The notes under the pieces are model-generated. The model was not told the DNA's origin and did no database searches. It saw nothing but the letters and a program-made list of their open reading frames with translations. The translations under genes were made by a program, and so were the position numbers. Shown piece after piece: positions 1 to 5,674 of a stretch of DNA of 13,206 nt; position 1 is the first letter of the stretch, and each line of letters opens with the position of its first letter. The stretch covers positions 1 through 13,206 of the forward strand of contig JADFHU010000068.1 in NCBI GenBank assembly GCA_022567055.1, in the 5' to 3' direction. The stretch comes from Planctomycetota bacterium. GTDB taxonomy: Bacteria > Planctomycetota > Phycisphaerae > Sedimentisphaerales > Anaerobacaceae.

Positions 1-2
1 TT

Positions 3-164
3 GAGAGTGGCGAAGAAACCGCTGATATTGGAAAAGACCTCCATGTGGCCAGGTGCATGGGTTTTGACGTGCCTTCTCTGGATTATCTTTGGAATCCGGA
101 AGCAAGCAGTGAAGAATGCCTCCGAAACATGCTCCGGGATCCTATAAGCACCTACGCCAAATGA
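3..164 (+). CDS. 3' end of an unidentified gene (partial)
   Basis: An open frame runs in from the left edge and stops at TGA 162-164, giving 53 residues. The composition is protein-like: acidic stretches near the start, then aromatic and Leu residues, ending in DPISTYAK. I recognise no family in this fragment. A competing frame from TTG at position 1 stops at 141-143, but it is rich in Trp, Cys and Lys and looks less like coding sequence. No terminator follows directly; the nearest one on this strand is at 362-399, about 200 bases downstream, and may serve this gene. Confidence is limited because only the tail is present. Confidence 0.4.
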   Translation, partial: ESGEETADIGKDLHVARCMGFDVPSLDYLWNPEASSEECLRNMLRDPISTYAK

Positions 165-497
165 ATCTGCATTCGAGCGGCTTATTTTCCCTCTGGACGG
201 CGTCAGGCTCCATCGACCCTCCTCGGATGGCCTGCTTCGCCTTCCTTGCCAGAGGCAAAAACGCTCGCTCTCGGTGCGACGATCATTTTGCGTAGGGGCT
301 CTAGGAATATAGACAGACCGAAAACGATGCGAGAATGACTCTGAACACTGCCAAAAAACAGAAGGCTGATGACTCGAAAGTCACCAGCCTTGTGTTTTTC
401 GTTGCCCCGCGCGAGAATGATTTATTGCCAAATGTCACACGAGAAATCTGTACTGTTCTTCCTTCACCCTTCTACCTTCTTCATCCCGCTCGTGCCG
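165..497. other. Intergenic gap, 333 bp
   Basis: Apart from the terminator hairpin at 362-399, I see no gene, tRNA-like fold or clear promoter here. An open frame starting at 335 runs through the terminator and into the antisense of the PilZ gene, so I do not accept it. Confidence 0.5.
362..399. terminator. Bidirectional factor-independent terminator
   Basis: A 13-bp stem (362-374 with 379-391, one A/C mismatch) closes a CGAA tetraloop. On the plus strand it is followed by GTGTTTTT. On the minus strand it is followed by CTGTTTTTTGG, from the A-run at 353-360. It can therefore end both the rightward gene at the left edge and the leftward PilZ transcript, whose stop codon lies about 105 bases away. 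Confidence 0.8.
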
Positions 498-815
498 CTA
501 TTCAAAGACAATGCCAATCCCGATGCAGGCATCCTCTAGGGTGGAGTCGCGATCCACACGCACAACCTTGCCCCGCTTGATACGTGCAAACTGCCCCTTC
601 TGTTCCGCCAGTGTCGATGTGCGGGGAAAATTCAGTTCGACCACGCTACCGGGACCCAGTGGGGTCGTCATGGGCATCTTTACGAAAACGCCCGTCTTGC
701 TGATATTTGAACTCTTGCCGTTGAAAAAACGGTTTGCTTTGGGCACCCAGACGCTCACTGGCCATGAGAGTTCGGTTCGGGTGTCTTTTCGCTGTTCTGT
801 CAGTGTCTCGAGCAT
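498..815 (-). CDS. PilZ domain protein (c-di-GMP binding)
   Basis: This is a 105-residue single-domain PilZ protein, expected to be a cytoplasmic c-di-GMP receptor that alters a partner on ligand binding. The two diagnostic motifs are both present with correct spacing: RxxxR (R9-K-D-T-R13) near the N-terminus and [D/N]xSxxG (N37-I-S39-K-T-G42) at the start of the beta barrel. Later strands include VVELNFP and a GIGIVFE C-terminus, typical of the fold. The start ATG at 813-815 is preceded by AAGGAG with normal spacing. The AT-rich stretch at about 845-905 upstream probably holds the promoter, but the best boxes I find are weak. tsaD lies upstream on the same strand, with a 218-bp gap that suggests separate transcription. 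The partner process (motility, exopolysaccharide or other) is not visible. It ends at the shared terminator 362-399. Confidence 0.88.
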   Translation of the reverse strand: MLETLTEQRKDTRTELSWPVSVWVPKANRFFNGKSSNISKTGVFVKMPMTTPLGPGSVVELNFPRTSTLAEQKGQFARIKRGKVVRVDRDSTLEDACIGIGIVFE

Positions 816-1033
816 GCGGGTCTCCTTGTTTTTGTTCGGTTTAATCCATCCATGATTTTGTTATCGGCTAAGTAAAAATAGATAGATTAACTAAAACAAC
901 AAAATTAAGACCTTTACGTTGTTTAAGTCGAGACGGGGAGTCTAGGCCGCAGGGAGGCTCGACACTATCGGACCCGGGCGAGAAAAACGTGGCCGCAGAC
1001 GGAACGAAAAGACAGGGGGTGGAAAAATGCGGG

Positions 1034-2065
1034 CTAGGCGCTAGCGCTGGGCTCGAGCGTCATCTCTGCGAAGAGGCCAGCTCGATATTTATGATAGGCC
1101 AGCGAGGCCACCATGACGGCGTTGTCGGTGCAGTACGGGCGGGGGGCCACCAGCAATCCCCGTTTGGTGTTGTTCGCCATGGTCTGGAGCGCGCTGCGTA
1201 GTGCGGTGTTTGCTGCCACGCCACCACCCAGAAGAAGGGTCTTCGCGTCCATCCGGTCCGCGGCCCGCTGGGTTTTCTTGACCAGGACCTCGACAACGGC
1301 TGCCTGGAAAGAGGCGGCGATGTCGGCGATTTCCCGGTCGCTCATGGCATCGACACGATCGTCACCTTTCATGTCCTGCCCCCGGCAGTGATAGAGCACC
1401 GCAGTCTTGATCCCGCTGAAGGAGAAATCCAGGGAGTCTCTGCCCAACATGGATCGCGGGAAAGAGTGGGCCTTGGGGTTTCCGTTTTGGGCGGCTTTCT
1501 CAATGCTCGGACCCCCGGGATAGGGGAGTTTTAGAATCGACGCCACTTTGTCGAAGGCCTCGCCTGCTGCGTCGTCCTGCGTGGACCCGAGGCGGGTCAG
1601 TTCGAGCGGCGAGGTGCATGCATAGAGGGAGGTGTGACCGCCCGAGACGATCAAGGCCACCGCGGGCGGGACCATCTCCGGCTCGTCCAACAGCGCGGAC
1701 TGCAGATGGGCATGCAGGTGGTTGATGGCGATGAGAGGCTTCTCCCACATGAAGGCCAGGGTCTTGGCGGTCGTGACCCCCACGACCAGGGCAATGGTGA
1801 GGCCGGGTTGGTTGGCGATCGCGACGGCATCGATGTCTCGGGGGCCCACGGCCGCCTGATCCAAGGCCTCTTTGATCACGGGATAGATGTTTTCCACCTG
1901 GGCGCGCGATGCGATCTCAGGGACCACGCCGCCATATTTCTCATGCAAGGCCGCGGAAGAGGCCACCACCGAAGAGCGTACCTCCGTGCCGTTCGACACC
2001 ACGGCAGCGGCCGTCTCGTCGCAGCTCGTCTCGATGCCTAGGATAGTCACTTTTCGATGGGCCAT
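1034..2065 (-). CDS. tsaD: tRNA N6-adenosine threonylcarbamoyltransferase
   Basis: TsaD (Gcp/Kae1/Qri7 family) transfers threonylcarbamoyl from TC-AMP to A37 of tRNAs reading ANN codons, working with TsaB and TsaE in the cytoplasm. From ATG 2063-2065 the protein has 343 residues, the usual length. The ASKHA-fold signature GIETSCDETAAAVV lies at residues 10-23. The metal-binding HxxxH is H116-L-H-A-H120 in NHLHAH, and VSGGHTSLY follows at 140-148. GGGVAAN and the C-terminal CTDNAVMVA with its metal-ligand Asp are present. An in-frame TTG at 2102-2104 would add 13 residues (MTRPPLQP...), but that TTG is part of a -35 box and family members begin at about MAHRKVTILG. No Shine-Dalgarno sequence precedes ATG 2065, so translation may be leaderless. 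tsaB and tsaE are not in the window. Confidence 0.96.
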   Translation of the reverse strand: MAHRKVTILGIETSCDETAAAVVSNGTEVRSSVVASSAALHEKYGGVVPEIASRAQVENIYPVIKEALDQAAVGPRDIDAVAIANQPGLTIALVVGVTTAKTLAFMWEKPLIAINHLHAHLQSALLDEPEMVPPAVALIVSGGHTSLYACTSPLELTRLGSTQDDAAGEAFDKVASILKLPYPGGPSIEKAAQNGNPKAHSFPRSMLGRDSLDFSFSGIKTAVLYHCRGQDMKGDDRVDAMSDREIADIAASFQAAVVEVLVKKTQRAADRMDAKTLLLGGGVAANTALRSALQTMANNTKRGLLVAPRPYCTDNAVMVASLAYHKYRAGLFAEMTLEPSASA

Positions 2066-2069
2066 CAGG

Positions 2070-2104
2070 GGCGGCAGCATAGGCTGAAGGGGTGGACGTG
2101 TCAA
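2070..2104 (-). promoter_or_regulatory. sigma70-like promoter of tsaD
   Basis: On the minus strand, TTGACA (2104-2099, perfect consensus) and TATGCT (2081-2076, 4 of 6) are separated by 17 bp. A start point about 7 bases beyond the -10 box falls at about 2070-2067, only a few bases before the tsaD ATG at 2065. Confidence 0.6.
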
Positions 2105-2128
2105 ACTGGAGAGGCGGCGAGAAAACCT

Positions 2129-2156
2129 CAGTAATCAGTAATCAGTGATCAGCAAT
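2129..2156. repeat. Heptamer tandem repeat, CAGTAAT type (4 units)
   Basis: Four consecutive 7-bp units: CAGTAAT, CAGTAAT, CAGTGAT, CAGCAAT. About 15 bases further on, ACTGATTTACT (2172-2182) is an imperfect inverted copy and could pair with one unit to form a stem-loop. The tract lies between the divergent tsaD and pdxB genes. Confidence 0.75.
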
Positions 2157-2272
2157 CGCTAGTCGGTCGTCACTGATTTACTCGCGTTCTTGTCGCAACT
2201 CAGGCGAAGATGCACTGGAGACAATACCCTGTGCAATTGGATCCAGTTGGACTATGATGGCGTACCAACAAG

Positions 2273-2301
2273 CCCTAAACCTTAAAACCCTGGACCCTAA
2301 A
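2273..2301. repeat. Degenerate heptamer repeat, CCCTAAA type
   Basis: Units read CCCTAAA, CCTTAAAA (8 bp), CCCTGGA, CCCTAAA. The tract lies just upstream of pdxB and resembles the CYTAAAA tract ahead of the GntR gene at 4486-4520. Confidence 0.6.
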
Positions 2302-2322
2302 CTGTGTTTCTAAAGTGATTCT

Positions 2323-3471
2323 ATGAAGATAGTCGCAGACAAGAACATCCCCTTCGTCCAAGCGTGCTTCGCTCACCTGGGCGATGTCGAAATCTTGGAG
2401 GCGGCCGACATTAACGCCTCGGCGGCTGCCGATGCGGCGATACTCCTGGGCCGCAGCTATACCCGGGTGAACGAAACACTATTGGGTGGTAGCAAGGTAG
2501 AGTTCGTGGCCACCGCCACCATTGGCGTGGACCACATCGATCAGGTCTACTTGGCCGACAGGGGCATTGGTTTCGCCTCGGCGCCCGGATGTAATGCCAA
2601 CTCGGTGGCTGAATACGTGGTGGCTTCACTACTGACAGTTGCCCAGCGTCACCAGATCGACCTGGGCGGCGCGTCCATCGGCGTCATCGGCGTCGGCAAT
2701 GTCGGCAGCCGGGTGGCCGTCAAGTGTCACGCAATGGGCATGAAGGTTGTGCTGCATGATCCGCCCCAGGCGCGCGCGAGCGGGGACCCTCGCTTTGAGC
2801 CTATGGAGGCGGTCTTCGGCTGCGATTTTGTTACCCTGCACACGCCCCTGACCCGTGAGGGACGGGATGCGACCTATCACTTGGCCGATCAGGCCTTCTT
2901 CCGTAGCCTAAAACCCGGGGCCGTCTTCATGAACAGCGGTCGGGGGCCCGTGCATGACACCGGCGCCCTTTGGCATGCGCTGGAGGCAGGCGCCCTTAAA
3001 TCGATCTGTTTGGATGTGTGGGAAGGGGAGCCCGCCATCGACTGGGCCCTTTTAGAGAGAGTGGATATCGGCACATCTCATATCGCCGGGTATTCCTATG
3101 ACGGCAAGGTCGGCGGCTTGATGGGTGTCTATCACGCCGTTTGCGACCATTTAGGGGTAGAGCCTCAGCATGGGGCAGAGGATTTCCTGCCGAAGCCGGA
3201 CCTGCCGTCGGTGGACGCACGTCCCTTCGCAGGGACGGATCAAGAGGTCCTTCATCAGACGGTCCAGCAGGTCTATTCTATTGAAAGGGACGATCAGGAC
3301 TTACGGCATGTCCTCGCCCGTCCCGCAGCCGATCGGCCCCCACTCTTCGATGGCCTGCGAACGAACTACCCCCGGCGACGAGAGTTCCGGAACACCGAAG
3401 TGACCGTTGACGACCGCCACAGCTCGCTGGCGTTGAAGTTGAGCGGCATTGGGTTTCGCATCGCCCGGTGA
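2323..3471 (+). CDS. pdxB: 4-phosphoerythronate dehydrogenase (PLP synthesis)
   Basis: PdxB oxidises 4-phospho-D-erythronate to 2-oxo-3-hydroxy-4-phosphobutanoate, the second step of DXP-dependent pyridoxal phosphate synthesis. The 382-residue product has the D-2-hydroxyacid dehydrogenase layout: an N-terminal substrate domain (MKIVADKNIP is typical of PdxB), the NAD-binding loop GVGNVG at 123-128, then the catalytic set R207 (NSGRG), E236 (DVWEGEP) and H253 (SHIAGYS). These align one residue off E. coli R208, E237 and H254. The GYSYDGK segment and the roughly 100-residue C-terminal extension distinguish PdxB from SerA and other family members. The ribosome site is weak (AAAGTGA about 8 bases before ATG). 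The last four bases overlap the folP start (GTGA), so the two are probably cotranscribed. No other pdx gene is in view. Confidence 0.93.
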   Translation: MKIVADKNIPFVQACFAHLGDVEILEAADINASAAADAAILLGRSYTRVNETLLGGSKVEFVATATIGVDHIDQVYLADRGIGFASAPGCNANSVAEYVVASLLTVAQRHQIDLGGASIGVIGVGNVGSRVAVKCHAMGMKVVLHDPPQARASGDPRFEPMEAVFGCDFVTLHTPLTREGRDATYHLADQAFFRSLKPGAVFMNSGRGPVHDTGALWHALEAGALKSICLDVWEGEPAIDWALLERVDIGTSHIAGYSYDGKVGGLMGVYHAVCDHLGVEPQHGAEDFLPKPDLPSVDARPFAGTDQEVLHQTVQQVYSIERDDQDLRHVLARPAADRPPLFDGLRTNYPRRREFRNTEVTVDDRHSSLALKLSGIGFRIAR

Positions 3472-4328
3472 AAGACATGGAGTCGCCGGGCAACAGTGCG
3501 ATGGTCTTGCTATGGTCCGGCGGATGTTTGGACTTTTCGCGGGGCTGTCTGATCATGGGCGTGCTCAATGTCACGCCGGATTCGTTTAGTGATGGCGGGC
3601 TTTACTGGGATGAGGATGCGGCGGTGGCCCATGGCCTGGCCATGGTGGAACAGGGGGCCGCCATCGTCGATGTCGGGGCTGAGTCCACGCGTCCCGGGGC
3701 GCAGGCCCTTGGCTCTGAGGAAGAGATCCGGCGGGCCGTGCCCGTGATCAGAAGGCTCTCTGAGCAGACGCCTGTGCCCATCAGCATCGACACCTGTAAA
3801 CCGGAGGTGGCCCGCGCCGCGCTGGATGCCGGTGCCGCCATGGTCAATGACGTCACGGCGCTGGAGCAGGATGCCATGGCGAGCCTGGTGGCCGAGCGCC
3901 AGGTACCGGTCTGCCTCATGCACATGCAGGGCAGACCCGCGACGATGCAGGAAGCGCCTCACTACCAGGATGTGGTGGCCGAGGTGATGGGCTTCCTCTT
4001 GGAGCGCGTCGAGAAGGCCGTTCGCTTCGGGATTCCTCGCGACCATCTGCTGCTGGATCCCGGCATCGGTTTCGGTAAGACCCTCGAGCACAACACTGTG
4101 CTGCTGCGTCACATTGACAGGTTTGCTCGCTTGGGCTACCGTTGCCTGGTCGGCGCCAGCCGCAAGCTTATGATTGGGCAGTTGACTGGAAAAGAGGATC
4201 CTGCCGATCGTGTGTTTGGCAGCGCGGCCACCGTGGCGCATTGTGTGGCGAAGGACGTGTCCATCGTACGAGTCCACGACGTGGACGCCATGATGGACGT
4301 CGTGAAGGTGATCAACGCCATTCGGTGA
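3468..4328 (+). CDS. folP: Dihydropteroate synthase (folate synthesis)
   Basis: FolP condenses para-aminobenzoate with dihydropterin pyrophosphate to give dihydropteroate and is the sulfonamide target. The 286-residue TIM-barrel protein shows the family's loops in order: NVTPDSFSDGG at 34-44, DVGAESTRPGA at 68-78, SIDTCKPEVA at 106-115, VNDV at 126-129, MHMQG at 151-155, DPGIGFGK at 197-204, GASRK at 229-233 (SxRK pterin/sulfa loop) and RVHDV at 268-272. The start GTG 3468-3470 overlaps the pdxB stop and has no Shine-Dalgarno of its own, which suggests translational coupling. ATG 3477 is an alternative that would lose three residues. A strong terminator begins 24 bases after the stop. Pairing with pdxB makes this a small vitamin-cofactor operon rather than the common ftsH-folP arrangement. 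Confidence 0.96.
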   Translation: MKDMESPGNSAMVLLWSGGCLDFSRGCLIMGVLNVTPDSFSDGGLYWDEDAAVAHGLAMVEQGAAIVDVGAESTRPGAQALGSEEEIRRAVPVIRRLSEQTPVPISIDTCKPEVARAALDAGAAMVNDVTALEQDAMASLVAERQVPVCLMHMQGRPATMQEAPHYQDVVAEVMGFLLERVEKAVRFGIPRDHLLLDPGIGFGKTLEHNTVLLRHIDRFARLGYRCLVGASRKLMIGQLTGKEDPADRVFGSAATVAHCVAKDVSIVRVHDVDAMMDVVKVINAIR

Positions 4329-4352
4329 AGACCCGAATCGAACCCTCTTCAG

Positions 4353-4385
4353 ACCCATGCAGGCCCGCTTGCATGGGTTTTTGTT
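4353..4385 (+). terminator. Factor-independent terminator of pdxB-folP
   Basis: ACCCATGCAG (4353-4362) pairs with TTGCATGGGT (4369-4378), including one G-T pair, around the loop GCCCGC. The 3' side runs into TTTTTGTTT. Confidence 0.88.
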
Positions 4386-4441
4386 TGCGCAGACGTCCCG
4401 CCGTTGCAACCCACTGTTTCGACTTTTTTTCGAGAATGCCA

Positions 4442-4469
4442 TTGACTAGCGTGTGAAAAGTGTTATAGT
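4442..4469 (+). promoter_or_regulatory. sigma70-like promoter of the ABC operon
   Basis: TTGACT (4442-4447) and TATAGT (4464-4469) are separated by 16 bp, each matching consensus at five of six positions. The expected start is near 4476, giving a leader of about 55 bases before the first coding codon. Confidence 0.75.
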
Positions 4470-4482
4470 CATATATAACACT
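4459..4482. promoter_or_regulatory. Palindromic operator for the YtrA-type repressor
   Basis: AGTGTTATA (4459-4467) and TATAACACT (4474-4482) form a perfect 9-bp inverted repeat with a 6-bp spacer. It covers the whole -10 box. The GTG...CAC half-sites with an AT-rich centre resemble known GntR/YtrA operators. Its position supports autorepression by the first gene of the operon; that link is inferred. Confidence 0.72.
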
Positions 4483-4485
4483 AAG

Positions 4486-4520
4486 CTTAAAACTTAAAAC
4501 CTAAAACTTAAAACCTAACA
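4486..4520. repeat. Heptamer tandem repeat, CYTAAAA type (5 units)
   Basis: Units read CTTAAAA, CTTAAAA, CCTAAAA, CTTAAAA, CCTAACA. The tract fills the untranslated leader and its last base is the first A of the AAGGAG ribosome site at 4520-4525. A change in unit number would alter leader length but not the reading frame or the ribosome-site spacing. Confidence 0.8.
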
Positions 4521-4531
4521 AGGAGTTCACC

Positions 4532-4924
4532 ATTTTCGTCCGCATCGAGCCATCGTCCTCTATTCCCATCTACCGGCAGGTGATCGACCAGATACGGTAT
4601 CAGGTTGCCCTGGGTGTCCTGCGTGAGGGCCATAAGCTGCCCAGCGTCCGTGAGCTGGCCACGCGACTCGCCGTCAATCAAAACACGATTCTCAAGGTGT
4701 ACAACGAACTGCGCCGGGAGAATGTCCTGAAGACGGAGCGGGGAGATGGCACCTACGTGGCATCCGGCAAGCAGACGCTGAAACTCGACAAGCGCAAGAG
4801 CATCGTGGCAGACGTGCTCCGTCAGGCCGTCATTCAAGCCGTTCAGTTGGAGTTGTCTCTGGACCAGGTCAAAGAGATTTTGGAGAAGGAGTATGAGGCA
4901 ATCATGTCGCAAAAATCGAGGTAG
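4532..4924 (+). CDS. GntR family regulator, YtrA subfamily, ATT start
   Basis: A 130-residue one-domain regulator. Residues 1 to about 75 form the winged helix, with LPSVRELATRLAVNQNTILK as the recognition unit and ERGDGTYVA as the wing. A short C-terminal helical segment (to QKSR) serves for dimerisation in the YtrA subfamily, which usually represses a linked ABC transporter. AAGGAG at 4520-4525 sits exactly 6 bases before ATT 4532-4534, and translation from there gives FVRIEPSSSIPIYRQ, the conserved start of this subfamily. The first ordinary start, GTG 4580, has no ribosome site and would remove half of helix 1. I therefore choose ATT, a very rare start codon; a base error for ATG is the main alternative. 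It is the first gene of the ABC operon, 39 bases before the first permease. Confidence 0.9.
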   Translation: MFVRIEPSSSIPIYRQVIDQIRYQVALGVLREGHKLPSVRELATRLAVNQNTILKVYNELRRENVLKTERGDGTYVASGKQTLKLDKRKSIVADVLRQAVIQAVQLELSLDQVKEILEKEYEAIMSQKSR

Positions 4925-4963
4925 TGGGCCGGGTGACCCGCAGTTCTATGGTGGATAATTTTG

Positions 4964-5674
4964 ATGTTGAAACGACTCTTGTGGAAGGAGTGGTGGGAAA
5001 ACCTGTGGAAGCTGGGCTTCTGCGCGGGCGTCAGCCTGGCCTTTACCATGCTGCTATTTCGATTGCGTATCTTCCCTGACCTGCAGAATGCCTTCTTTAT
5101 TTCCCTGGTGCAGACGATCGTGGTGCCGGTGGTCTATGCCTTGGATCTCTTCTCCGGCGAAATGAGTAATCGGACGATTCATCTACTGTTCAAGATCCCC
5201 GTGCCCCGTTGGAAGATATTCTTCGCCAAGTACCTCGTTGCCATCGTGGGTATCGCATTGAGTTTTCTCGTTACAGCGACGGCCATGGAAGTGCTGGCAT
5301 GGGGTCGGGAAGCACAACCGGGCATGCTCTTCCTGGCGAATGCGCTGCAGGGGCTCTGTGCACTCCTCCTAATGACTTGGTTCTGTCTATTTGGCTGCCA
5401 GAGCCGTAGTGAGGCCGGTTCGTTGGTGGCCATATTTGGTGTGATGACCGGTTGGGCCATTGTCTTATTCTGGTCGCGACTCTGTGAGGTGGGATGGGCG
5501 GATCACGTGACACCCTACATCCTTGCGTTTGGATCTTTGGCTATCGTCGAAACTGGATTCGACTGGCTGAACTGGATGCATTGGGATCGGGTCCTCCTAT
5601 CGCAAGTCGCCGTGGTCGCCATTGTCCTGCCCTTGGCCTGCTACCGATACGTCAAAGTCAGGAGCTATCTATGA
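4964..5674 (+). CDS. ABC-2 type permease, first subunit
   Basis: A 236-residue integral membrane protein with about six hydrophobic segments (roughly residues 17-35, 45-63, 88-108, 122-144, 152-170, 212-230). The N-terminus MLKRLLWKEWWENLW is typical of ABC-2 permeases that work with YtrA-type regulators. The loop FSGEMSNRTIHLLFKIPVPRW, after the second segment, is the characteristic cytosolic element of this family (gene-for-polar-residues after TM2). The start is ATG 4964, with GGTGGA 8 bases upstream; TTG 4961 is an alternative adding one residue. The stop overlaps the next start (ATGA), implying coupled translation. The substrate cannot be read from the sequence; related systems handle antimicrobial peptides, lipids or unknown envelope compounds. 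Confidence 0.85.
   Translation: MLKRLLWKEWWENLWKLGFCAGVSLAFTMLLFRLRIFPDLQNAFFISLVQTIVVPVVYALDLFSGEMSNRTIHLLFKIPVPRWKIFFAKYLVAIVGIALSFLVTATAMEVLAWGREAQPGMLFLANALQGLCALLLMTWFCLFGCQSRSEAGSLVAIFGVMTGWAIVLFWSRLCEVGWADHVTPYILAFGSLAIVETGFDWLNWMHWDRVLLSQVAVVAIVLPLACYRYVKVRSYL

Noticed and set aside
335..580. Plus-strand open frame of 81 codons
   Set aside because: It runs through the bidirectional terminator and the antisense of the PilZ 3' end, with no ribosome site and a translation unlike protein.
2066..2104. TTG start extending TsaD by 13 residues
   Set aside because: The extension is Pro/Leu-rich, not seen in the family, and overlaps a clear -35/-10 pair.
2129..2156. CRISPR array
   Set aside because: Units are 7 bp, contiguous and without spacers; no cas genes are present.
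3510..4442. Long minus-strand frame opposite folP
   Set aside because: It is a shadow of the folP coding frame, with His/Arg-rich low-quality translation, and crosses the terminator.
5494..5670. Upstream extension of the second permease
   Set aside because: It lies wholly inside the first permease gene in another frame; ATG 5671 has a good ribosome site and ATGA overlap.
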